Source: CAYPZL01 sp964415045 (lineage in GTDB: Bacteria > Planctomycetota > Phycisphaerae > Sedimentisphaerales > Anaerobacaceae). From it: 18,670 bases of DNA. The notes below the pieces were generated by a model. That model made no database searches. It was not told the origin of the DNA and was given only the letters and a program-made list of their open reading frames with translations. Positions 1 to 6,630 of the stretch are shown in pieces (the first letter of the stretch is position 1; the number at the start of each line of letters is the position of its first letter). Made by a program: the position numbers and the translations under genes. The DNA lies in contig CAYPZL010000112.1 in NCBI GenBank assembly GCA_964415045.1, forward strand, positions 1 to 18,670, given 5' to 3'.

Positions 1-26
1 CAGGCTTAGAAACGGAGTTTTTGGTT

Positions 27-49
27 GCGGCCGAGCGCAGCGAGGCCGC
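27..49. repeat. GC-rich hairpin at the left edge
   Basis: GCGGCC at 27-32 pairs with GGCCGC at 44-49 around an 11-base loop. The 13-mer GTTTTTGGTTGCG at 17-29 runs into its left arm and occurs again on the minus strand at 13506-13518, just upstream of the zinc-ribbon gene. This points to a dispersed intergenic sequence family rather than a simple terminator; no T-run follows the stem. Confidence 0.45.
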
Positions 50-154
50 GCTGGGCTGGGGTGCGCCCGATGTCTCTTCTTCGTACAGTATGTCACTGCC
101 TACACGCCTGTTCGGCCAGGGATTGGCTTGTGCGTCCCGGGAAAATTCTGGGGT

Positions 155-167
155 AATTTGGAATTGG
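155..167 (+). repeat. Short intergenic motif, copy 1 (partial)
   Basis: AATTTGGAATTGG is identical to positions 4460-4472 in the cheY-cheX gap. A related, longer copy lies on the minus strand at 13743-13760. All three sit outside genes. Confidence 0.4.
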
Positions 168-369
168 CCTGGTTAATTCCCCCCTACGCACAGACGATTA
201 TCACGGCGACTGGTAACGTGGCGTCATTTGGGGTTGTATTCCTGAGGTCACGCGCATCGGACGGCGGCATGCCTGCGTTCGTTGTGTGTGGTCCCGTGCG
301 ATGCAAGGCCCGGACTTTCAGAACAATCGACGTCTCCACGCATGCTGTGCGACAGAGTCGTGGTGCGCC

Positions 370-396
370 ATGAATGCTTCAGAGGAAATGCAGTAA
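370..396 (+). other. Possible 8-codon leader ORF before cheW
   Basis: ATG at 370 opens a frame encoding MNASEEMQ. Its TAA stop (394-396) runs into the cheW ribosome binding site, as in TAAGGAG. It could couple ribosomes to cheW, but it has no clear binding site of its own and may be chance. Confidence 0.2.
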
Positions 397-408
397 GGAG
401 ATTCAATC

Positions 409-1053
409 ATGACCGAGACAGCAAGCCCGAAGCAGGAAGCGGCCAAGACAGCACCTGCCAACGAAGGCAAGTATCTAACATTCGCGCTGGCCAACGAGGA
501 ATACGGCCTGGAAATCCTGAAAGTTCGCGAGATCATCGGCTATATCAATGTCACCGCGGTTCCGCAGACGCCTCATTATGTCAAAGGGGTCATCAATCTG
601 CGGGGGCAAGTGATTCCCGTTGTCGATCTGCGGGCCAAGTTCGGGATCGAGGCCACCGAGGTGACGGAGGAAACGTGCATTATCGTCGTTGAGACCACCG
701 AGAGCGGTCACAAGTCCAGCACCGGGATTGTCGTGGACCGTGTCCAGGAGGTATTGGACATTGCCGGTTCGAACATTGAGGAAACCCCGCAGTTCGGCGC
801 GTCCGTCAACACCGATTTCATTCTCGGCATGGGCAAGGTCGGGGAATCGGTGAAGATCCTGCTGGACATCGACAAGGTGCTCAGCAACATGGACGTGGCA
901 ATATACGGCGACGGCGGTCGAGCGCAAAACGCGCAGGGAGACCCCCTTCCATCCGCACCGGCGGGACATGAGCCGGCTCCGGTAGAGCGGACGGAGCCCG
1001 AACAGATGCCGGAGACGGCGGAAGCGAACGGTCAAACCACGCAGGAGAATTGA
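409..1053 (+). CDS. cheW: CheW chemotaxis coupling protein with long C-terminal tail
   Basis: CheW is the cytoplasmic adaptor that links receptors to the CheA kinase. The CheW fold covers about residues 18-165 and shows the family's hallmark segments: YLTFALANEEYGLEILKVRE, then VKGVINLRGQVIPVVDLR, then ILLDIDKVL. The remaining ~50 residues are rich in Pro, Glu, Ala and Gln and look disordered; with them the protein (214 aa) is longer than a typical CheW of about 160 aa. The start is well set: AAGGAG at 395-400, eight bases before ATG. It is the first gene of the operon, and its stop overlaps the ribosome binding region of the next gene. The tail might bind a partner, but its sequence alone does not say which. 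Confidence 0.95.
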   Translation: MTETASPKQEAAKTAPANEGKYLTFALANEEYGLEILKVREIIGYINVTAVPQTPHYVKGVINLRGQVIPVVDLRAKFGIEATEVTEETCIIVVETTESGHKSSTGIVVDRVQEVLDIAGSNIEETPQFGASVNTDFILGMGKVGESVKILLDIDKVLSNMDVAIYGDGGRAQNAQGDPLPSAPAGHEPAPVERTEPEQMPETAEANGQTTQEN

Positions 1054-1055
1054 TA

Positions 1056-1712
1056 ATGGCGTTTACCTATTTCTTCCGGGATAAGCTCACGCTGGAGCTG
1101 GTGATTCGGCACGTCCTGCCGACGCTCAGGACCCAGAGATACATTAACATCTGGGATGCCGGTTGTGCTCACGGCCCGGAGCCTTACTCACTGGCGATTA
1201 TGCTGCGCGAGAGCATGTCTCACATGTTGTTTCGCAACGTGCGTATTTACGCCACGGACATCGATACCTGCGATCAGTTCGGCCGGATCATTACCGAAGG
1301 CCTCTACCCTGAAGACCAGATCAAACGAGTGCCTCGTGAGATCAAACGGAAATACTTCGTCAAAAGCGATTCACCGGGGTGTCACAGGTTGGTCGATGAG
1401 ATCAGGGCGCGCGTGTCTTTTGTCAAGCACGATTTGTTGTCGCTCGAACCCGTACGAACGGGATTCAGCCTGATCGTCTGCAAGAATGTGCTGCTGCATT
1501 TCACCCCGCAACAGCGCGTCAACGTCATCCGGATGTTCCATTCCGCCCTGCGTGACGGCGGGTTCCTGGTGACAGAACAAACGCAGAAGCTGCCCCGTGA
1601 GAATGAAGATTTGTTTGCACCCATGATAACCGCCGGACAGATCTTCAAGAAAGTTGAATTCCCTGCCTGCCCGGAACGGGACGTCAGGATGTGTGAAATG
1701 AACGAGACGTAA
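1056..1712 (+). CDS. Short CheR-like methyltransferase lacking the N-terminal domain
   Basis: This protein matches the C-terminal SAM-dependent catalytic domain of CheR, the enzyme that methylates receptor glutamates. It begins right at the FFR motif (MAFTYFFRD), so the usual N-terminal helical domain is absent. It keeps the SAM motif WDAGCAHGPEPYS, the acidic IYATDID loop and VCKNVLLHF (CRNVxIYF in typical CheR). At 218 aa it is about 60 residues shorter than the full CheR encoded at 8750. I chose ATG 1056 because GGAG (1044-1047) sits eight bases upstream; a TTG at 1050 is possible. The start lies two bases after the cheW stop, so translation is probably coupled. Since the N-terminal domain helps bind receptors, this copy may be specialised or depend on another protein. 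Membership of the CheR fold is secure; methylation of the receptor is inference. Confidence 0.85.
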   Translation: MAFTYFFRDKLTLELVIRHVLPTLRTQRYINIWDAGCAHGPEPYSLAIMLRESMSHMLFRNVRIYATDIDTCDQFGRIITEGLYPEDQIKRVPREIKRKYFVKSDSPGCHRLVDEIRARVSFVKHDLLSLEPVRTGFSLIVCKNVLLHFTPQQRVNVIRMFHSALRDGGFLVTEQTQKLPRENEDLFAPMITAGQIFKKVEFPACPERDVRMCEMNET

Positions 1713-1740
1713 GTCGTATTCTGTTGAGGAGAGCAATCCT

Positions 1741-3897
1741 ATGGAAACGAAAGCAGAGGAAACCTCGAACCGTGGAGCCCATTCGCAGTCAAACAGTACC
1801 GCTGTTTTTGAAGAAATTCAGCGCCTGGTGAAGGCTACCACAAACGGCCAGCTTGACGAACGAGCCAGAGTTGAGCAGTTTGACGGCCAGGACAAAGTGA
1901 TGCTTCAAGGCATCAACGATCTGATCGACGCCTTTGCCGCGCCGTTCAACCTGATGGCCGAGTATGTCGATCGCGTGAGCAAGGGCGACATCCCCGAAAA
2001 GATCACCGACGACTACAAGGGCGACTTCAACGAGGTCAAGAACAACCTGAACGCCCTGATCGTGGCGTTGAACGGCCTAATTGACGGCGCCGCTACGATG
2101 GCGAATGCGGCCGCCGCAGGCGAGCTTGATACTCGCGTTGACGCTTCCGGCTATGAAGGCGTCTGGAAGACGATTATCCAGGGTCTGAATGATACCGTCG
2201 AAGGCGTTGTCGTCCCGCTGCGTGATATCGGCGGTGTGCTGGACAAGATGGCCGCCGGTGACTTGCAGGCCCAGGTGACCAACGACTACCAGGGGGATTA
2301 CAATGTGCTCAAGGTTGCCTGCAACGAGCTGGGCGTCCAGCTTCAAGGTGTGCAGAAGGTATTGCACGATCTGCAGGGGGCCATTACGGACGGTAAGCTC
2401 GACACGCGTGGCGACGCCAGCCGGTTCAAGGGCGAGATCGCCGGGATGGTCGACGGGCTCAACGGCGTCATCGACGCCTTTGCCGCGCCGTTCAACCTGA
2501 TGGCCGAGTATGTCGATCGCGTGAGCAAGGGCGACATCCCCGAAAAGATCACCGACGACTACAAGGGCGACTTCAACGAGGTCAAGAACAACCTGAACGC
2601 TCTGCTGGTGGTGTTGAACGGCCTGATTGACGGCGCCGCTACGATGGCGAATGCGGCCGCCGCAGGCGATCTTGATACTCGCGTTGACGCTTCCGGCTAT
2701 GAAGGCGTCTGGAAGACGATTGTCCAGGGGCTAAACAATACTCTTGAAGGTGTCGCCGAACCGCTCAATGAAGTTGCGAAGGTACTTGCGGCTATGGCCC
2801 AAAAGGACTGCACCCAGAGAGTGACAGGTGACTACAAGGGACAGTACAAGCATCTCAAGGACAACATCAACGACACCGCTGCCGCCATCGATGAGGCCAT
2901 GACTCAGGTTGCTCAAGCGGTCGAACAAGTGGCTGCCGCAGCGGCACAGGTGTCTGCGGCCTCGCAGTCATTGGCTGAAGGTGCCACGGAGCAGGCCGCC
3001 GGTCTGGAAGAGACATCCTCTTCTCTTGAGGAGATGGCGTCCATGACCAAGCAGAACGCCGACAACGCGCAACAGGCCAACACACTCTCCGATGAGGGCA
3101 AGAAGTTCGCCGATAACGGCACCGAGGCAATGAACAAGATGACCCAAGCCATCAACGAGATCCAGAAATCTTCCGATGAGACGGCGAAGATCATCAAGGT
3201 CATTGACGAGATCGCGTTCCAGACGAACCTGCTTGCTTTGAATGCAGCGGTGGAAGCCGCTCGGGCCGGGGAGGCCGGCAAGGGCTTCGCGGTTGTGGCC
3301 GAAGAGGTCCGCAACCTGGCCATGCGCTCGGCCGAAGCGGCGAAGAACACCGCCAACATGATCGAGGAGTCCGTGAAGAACTCCAAGAACGGGGTGGATA
3401 TCGCCGTTGAAGTGGGCAAGGCGCTCGAGGAGATCGTTACCAGCGTAAGTAAGGCCTCCGAGCTGGTCAGTGAAATTGCCGCCGCTTCGCAGGAGCAGGC
3501 CCAGGGTATCGACCAGGTCAACACGGCGGTCGCCCAGATGGACAAAGTCACCCAGCAGAATGCTGCCAACGCCGAGGAAAGTGCCAGCGCTTCCGAGGAG
3601 CTAAGCGCCCAGGCGGATGCTTTGGGGGCGATGGTGCAGGAGTTTGTTCTCAGTACGTCGGGGGGCTCGGTCGCCGGCAGACAGCGCGGCGGCCACGCGA
3701 CCACCCGAGCGGCCGGGAAGCCCCGGAAGCTCGCGGGAAAGCATCATAACTTCGGTTCGTCAGACCAAGCCTGGCACCAAATCGCGGGCGGCTCAGGAAA
3801 GGCCGCCCAGAGGAGCCAGAAGAAGACCGTCCCGTCTGCGGAACGCGCGATTCCGCTGGACGAAAGCACCGACGGACTGGAAGAGTTCAACGCGTAG
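1741..3897 (+). CDS. Soluble methyl-accepting chemotaxis protein with eight HAMP-like units
   Basis: This is the operon's receptor (718 aa). It has no hydrophobic membrane segment, so it should be cytoplasmic. Residues ~20-375 are a chain of about eight HAMP-like units of ~45 residues; typical pieces are GDIPEKITDDYKGDFNEVKN and GELDTRVDASGYEGVWKT, matching bacterial poly-HAMP receptors. Residues ~380-625 form the signalling hairpin, whose tip carries the conserved FQTNLLALNAAVEAARAGE. By my count each arm spans about 17-18 heptads, consistent with the 34H or 36H class. A basic Gly/Ala/Lys-rich tail (~626-700) leads to a final acidic stretch ending GLEEFNA, close to the CheR-tethering pentapeptide GWEEF. 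GAGGAG about nine bases upstream supports the start. No separate ligand domain is visible, so the signal may enter through the HAMP chain or a partner protein. Two units are near-identical at DNA level. Confidence 0.93.
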   Translation: METKAEETSNRGAHSQSNSTAVFEEIQRLVKATTNGQLDERARVEQFDGQDKVMLQGINDLIDAFAAPFNLMAEYVDRVSKGDIPEKITDDYKGDFNEVKNNLNALIVALNGLIDGAATMANAAAAGELDTRVDASGYEGVWKTIIQGLNDTVEGVVVPLRDIGGVLDKMAAGDLQAQVTNDYQGDYNVLKVACNELGVQLQGVQKVLHDLQGAITDGKLDTRGDASRFKGEIAGMVDGLNGVIDAFAAPFNLMAEYVDRVSKGDIPEKITDDYKGDFNEVKNNLNALLVVLNGLIDGAATMANAAAAGDLDTRVDASGYEGVWKTIVQGLNNTLEGVAEPLNEVAKVLAAMAQKDCTQRVTGDYKGQYKHLKDNINDTAAAIDEAMTQVAQAVEQVAAAAAQVSAASQSLAEGATEQAAGLEETSSSLEEMASMTKQNADNAQQANTLSDEGKKFADNGTEAMNKMTQAINEIQKSSDETAKIIKVIDEIAFQTNLLALNAAVEAARAGEAGKGFAVVAEEVRNLAMRSAEAAKNTANMIEESVKNSKNGVDIAVEVGKALEEIVTSVSKASELVSEIAAASQEQAQGIDQVNTAVAQMDKVTQQNAANAEESASASEELSAQADALGAMVQEFVLSTSGGSVAGRQRGGHATTRAAGKPRKLAGKHHNFGSSDQAWHQIAGGSGKAAQRSQKKTVPSAERAIPLDESTDGLEEFNA
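1924..2189 (+). repeat. Internal direct repeat of the receptor gene, copy A
   Basis: It matches 2470-2735 at an offset of 546 bases (182 codons, in frame). Positions 1924-2054 (131 bases) are identical to 2470-2600, including third codon positions; the rest differs at scattered bases. It encodes two HAMP-like units. Confidence 0.9.
2470..2735 (+). repeat. Internal direct repeat of the receptor gene, copy B
   Basis: Second copy of the repeat at 1924-2189. The segment between the copies (about 2190-2469) encodes diverged units of the same HAMP family, so only one pair of modules has stayed nearly identical. This fits a recent duplication or ongoing gene conversion. Confidence 0.9.
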
Positions 3898-3906
3898 GGT
3901 GCGCCC

Positions 3907-3966
3907 GGATCAAGGGGAACTGCATGTGACTCGGGCGGATTCATCGGTCCGCCCGAGCCTTGATCC
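3907..3966 (+). terminator. Two-stage stem-loop between receptor gene and cheY
   Basis: The outer stem GGATCAAGG (3907-3915) pairs perfectly with CCTTGATCC (3958-3966). Directly inside it CTCGGGCGGA (3930-3939) pairs perfectly with TCCGCCCGAG (3948-3957) around an 8-base loop. The only asymmetry is a 14-base bulge at 3916-3929. It starts ten bases after the receptor stop. No T-run follows, so it is not a classic intrinsic terminator. It may be a 3' stability or processing element that sets receptor mRNA apart from the downstream genes, or a partial terminator. Confidence 0.55.
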
Positions 3967-4081
3967 ACCCTTCGGCGGCAACCTGGCGGCGGTTTTGTGA
4001 TTGCAGCGCTCGCGGGAGGTTTCGCGATGGACGCTCTGGCCGTTGCCAGATGGGATGTTTTCCGGAAAGCGAGGAATGGTT

Positions 4082-4456
4082 ATGGGAAGATCACTAATGA
4101 TTGTGGATGACTCGGCGACGATGCGCAAGATCGTTATGCGTACCGTTCGGATGTCGGGTCTGGAGTTTGAGCGGATCGAGGAAGCCGGCAGCGGTGTCGA
4201 GGCCCTCGAAAAGCTCCAGGGTGGACCGGTGGACGTCATCCTGTGCGACATCAACATGCCGGAGATGAGCGGCACGGAGATGGTGAAGAAGGCCAGAGAG
4301 CTGCCGCAGTGCAGCGGGACCAAGATCGTCATGGTCTCCACCGAAAGCGCCCAGGATCTGATCGACCGGGTCATATCCGACGGGGCCAACGGCTACATCA
4401 CCAAGCCGTTTACACCGGAGAAATTTCAAGAGAAGCTGACACCCCTGTTGAACTGA
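4082..4456 (+). CDS. cheY: CheY single-domain response regulator
   Basis: CheY carries the phosphoryl signal from CheA to the motor or other output. The 124-aa protein is one receiver domain. Visible active-site residues are D9 and D10 (IVDDS), the phospho-acceptor D56 (LCDINMPEM), the switch residue S86 (MVSTES) and K108 (TKPF). The frame is open upstream to 4001, but GAGG at 4071-4074 lies seven bases before ATG 4082, making this the best start; ATG 4076 is too close to it. It follows the stem-loop after the receptor gene and is followed by cheX, a likely phosphatase for it. No DNA-binding output domain is present. Confidence 0.95.
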   Translation: MGRSLMIVDDSATMRKIVMRTVRMSGLEFERIEEAGSGVEALEKLQGGPVDVILCDINMPEMSGTEMVKKARELPQCSGTKIVMVSTESAQDLIDRVISDGANGYITKPFTPEKFQEKLTPLLN

Positions 4457-4459
4457 GCG

Positions 4460-4478
4460 AATTTGGAATTGGGGATTG
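4460..4478 (+). repeat. Short intergenic motif, copy 2
   Basis: ATTTGGAATTGGGGATTG (4461-4478) lies just after the cheY stop. It matches the minus strand of 13743-13760 at 17 of 18 bases, and its first part (from 4460) matches 155-167 exactly. The rest of the 148-base cheY-cheX gap holds only the cheX ribosome binding site. Confidence 0.5.
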
Positions 4479-4604
4479 CAGTTTTCGCAGCGGGGATTGG
4501 CGACCTCTGGTGGCGTACCTCTCCGGTCGGCAATTCCGCGTCGAGAGCACGTTGCGCGGGCTTTGCGCCCATGCTCACAACCTTGTGACGATGGAGGAAG
4601 AATA

Positions 4605-5087
4605 GTGGTAACGACGGTAACGACGGTAACGCTGAAAGACGCTCTAATAGACAGCGCCAAGGAAGTATTCGAGACCATGGTTTTCATGGCGTTGGCAGAG
4701 TCCGACCCTGCGGACCTGTCGGGCGTGACGCTTCTGGGGTCCATTACGTTCAAGGGCGACATGGAAGGTTGTCTGGGGATCTGTTGCGATGAAGCGTGCG
4801 CGCGGACGATCGCGGCCAATATGCTGGGTCTGGACCCGGACGAGGGAATCGGCGAAGAGGACGTCAGTGACGCCATGGGCGAAGTCGCCAATATGGTCAT
4901 GGGCGCCCTCAAGGCGCGCATCCAGGACGAGGTAGGGACGATTGAAGTATCCATTCCCTCGGTCGTGCAGGGAAGGGAGCTCAAGAGCAACCGGGGGGAA
5001 GGCACGTGCATGATTAAGGTGAGCGTGAATATCGAGGAGGAGTTCGGCGCGGAATTGTCGCTGCTCTTCCGTTTGCACCAGGACTGA
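4605..5087 (+). CDS. cheX: CheX-type CheY-P phosphatase
   Basis: CheX proteins dephosphorylate CheY-P and so end the signal. The protein (160 aa) has the size of CheX and carries the family's single active-site helix with E-x2-N: DAMGEVANMVMG, with E93 and N96. A strand such as GSITFKGDMEGCLGI (from G45) and the C-terminal FGAELSLLF fit the fold. I chose GTG 4605 because GGAGGAAG at 4593-4600 lies directly upstream and no ATG fits as well. Residues 2-9 come from a 9-base micro-repeat. Lying right after cheY, it probably acts on that protein. CheC is the alternative, but CheC usually has two E-x2-N helices and only one is seen here. Confidence 0.85.
   Translation: MVTTVTTVTLKDALIDSAKEVFETMVFMALAESDPADLSGVTLLGSITFKGDMEGCLGICCDEACARTIAANMLGLDPDEGIGEEDVSDAMGEVANMVMGALKARIQDEVGTIEVSIPSVVQGRELKSNRGEGTCMIKVSVNIEEEFGAELSLLFRLHQD
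4608..4631 (+). repeat. 9-base tandem micro-repeat at the cheX start
   Basis: GTAACGACG occurs twice in tandem and is followed by GTAACG. It encodes VTTVTTVT directly after the GTG start. Because the unit is a multiple of three, copy changes would lengthen the N-terminus without shifting the frame. Confidence 0.7.
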
Positions 5088-5115
5088 GGGCGGGCCGACG
5101 GCCCGGGATGGGATT

Positions 5116-6573
5116 ATGACGACTGCCACGATCGAGACAACGTCGCGATTGCCGGACTTGTCGGACGACGCCTTCGAGGCGTTCTGCGAAGACCTCTCCG
5201 GCATGTTCGGCGTGGAGATGCGGTGCGAGCGCCGCCACGTCGGCACAGAGGCCGTCAAGGATCTGCGCAAGCGTTTCAAAAAGCTCACGGCCGTTCATCT
5301 GGTTACGGCCGAAGGAGTCCTGGACGGGACGTTTCACCTGTTCTTCGATCAGGGCGCCCTGTTCGTTCTCTCCGGCGTCGTGGTCATGCTGCCGGAGCAC
5401 AAGATCCGGCAGCACGTCAAGCGGGGGTCCATGGCGGACGCGGAGAACATGGGGGACGCCGCCTGGGAGGTGGGAAATCTGCTCGTCGGTTCCTGGGACC
5501 GCGTTTTTCGGGAGGACTGCGAGGGTCACGGGCACTTCGTCAAGAAGAGCACCGTTCTCGGCAAGCTCGCGGAGAACCTGCCGGAAACCGGGCTGTCGGA
5601 TGAGGACGAGCTTCTCGTTGTTGTGTATGAAATGACGGTGGATCCCTATCCCGGCTTCACCTGTGCCGCGGTGTTTCCGCAGACGTCCCTGGGAAACGAC
5701 GCCCCGGGGCCCGCTGCTGGAGACGACGCCGATCCCGCGCAGGCGACCGCCGGCGGTGAGCCGCAAGCTGGTGCTGAGGAGGCGCCCGCCGCCGATGCGC
5801 CGCCGCAAGAGGCGCCTTCTGAGAAGGCGCCCGCGCCGGCCCAGCCCCGGGACCACGCATCTGAGCCCGCCGAGCCGTCGACGCCGGCGCCGTCTCACGC
5901 GCCGAAGAGTGATCGTATGGTTGAAGAGCCAGGCGGCGACCCCGCCGCTGATGCCGTTGTTGACGTCGGCGCTGAGTCCCTCGCCGGAGCCGGCATCGTC
6001 CCGGCCGCCGGGTTGACCGGCGGAGCCGATCCGGTCTTTTTGAATCCCTCCTACATTCGGTCGGATTCGTCTCCGGCGGATCCCGCCGTAGCCGACCTAT
6101 TGCGCACCCCGGCTGCGGAAATCATGCGGAAAGAGGTTGTGTGGTGCACCCCCGACGATTCGGTGCAGGATGTGATTGCCAGGATGCAGCAGCACGGCAC
6201 CGGTTACGTGCTCGTCGGGGAAAGCGGCGCGCTGGAGGGACTTGTCTCGGGCTCGAATATCCTGGCGGCCGTCAGTCTGTATTTGCGTCCGATGTTCGCC
6301 AAGTACCATCGGCCCGAGGATGACGCCACGCTGGCGGTCAAAGTCAAATGGATCATGAGTCGTCCCGTCCGGACCGTCGGGCCCGACACCTCGCTGGCGA
6401 AGATGATGGAAATGATCTGTCGTCACGGGGGACGGTGCCTGCCCGTCGTCGGGGCAGAAGGAGGGGTGCAGGGGATAGTCACCATCTACGACATTCTGGT
6501 GCGCGTGCTCAACGCGGACGGGTCCTTTTCGTGGAAGGGCGCGGCGCCGCCGGCGCCGCCTTTGTTGTTATAG
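5116..6573 (+). CDS. CheC/CheX-like domain fused to a CBS domain pair
   Basis: Residues 1-190 look like the CheC/CheX/FliN phosphatase superfamily: after two predicted strands (TFHLFFDQGALFVLSGVVV) comes a helix DAAWEVGNLLVGSW with E118 and N121 spaced as in the catalytic E-x2-N motif. Residues ~195-325 are an Ala/Pro/Glu-rich linker. Residues ~332-466 are two CBS domains: AAEIMRKEVVWCTPDDSVQD to LEGLVSGSNILAAV, then VKWIMSRPVRTVGPDTSLAK to GIVTIYDILVRVL. CBS pairs usually bind adenine nucleotides or S-adenosylmethionine and regulate the attached domain. ATG 5116 is the first usable start; an upstream ATG (5108) soon meets a stop. The position between cheX and cheA supports a chemotaxis role. 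Control of CheY-P turnover by energy state is inference. The CBS call is firm; the N-terminal call is moderate. Confidence 0.75.
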   Translation: MTTATIETTSRLPDLSDDAFEAFCEDLSGMFGVEMRCERRHVGTEAVKDLRKRFKKLTAVHLVTAEGVLDGTFHLFFDQGALFVLSGVVVMLPEHKIRQHVKRGSMADAENMGDAAWEVGNLLVGSWDRVFREDCEGHGHFVKKSTVLGKLAENLPETGLSDEDELLVVVYEMTVDPYPGFTCAAVFPQTSLGNDAPGPAAGDDADPAQATAGGEPQAGAEEAPAADAPPQEAPSEKAPAPAQPRDHASEPAEPSTPAPSHAPKSDRMVEEPGGDPAADAVVDVGAESLAGAGIVPAAGLTGGADPVFLNPSYIRSDSSPADPAVADLLRTPAAEIMRKEVVWCTPDDSVQDVIARMQQHGTGYVLVGESGALEGLVSGSNILAAVSLYLRPMFAKYHRPEDDATLAVKVKWIMSRPVRTVGPDTSLAKMMEMICRHGGRCLPVVGAEGGVQGIVTIYDILVRVLNADGSFSWKGAAPPAPPLLL

Positions 6574-6630
6574 GAGTGACACGCCGAGGTCGCGAAAGCG
6601 CATGGAAACGAAGGCGTTAGGTTATAAGCG

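Larger units (their letters stand above)
1..408. other. Non-coding leader upstream of the chemotaxis operon
   Basis: I see no convincing gene here; the open frames are short and lack protein-like composition. The stretch holds a GC-rich hairpin near the left edge, a short inverted repeat around 151-184 (GGAATT at 160-165 against AATTCC at 175-180), one copy of the AATTTGGAATTGG intergenic motif, and a possible 8-codon leader ORF just before cheW. The promoter of the operon should lie here, but I found no good sigma-70, sigma-28 or sigma-54 match. Confidence 0.6.

Noticed and set aside
2913..3704. Minus-strand open frame (263 codons) rich in Ala and Ser
   Set aside because: It mirrors the receptor's signalling domain, one of the best conserved stretches of the window.
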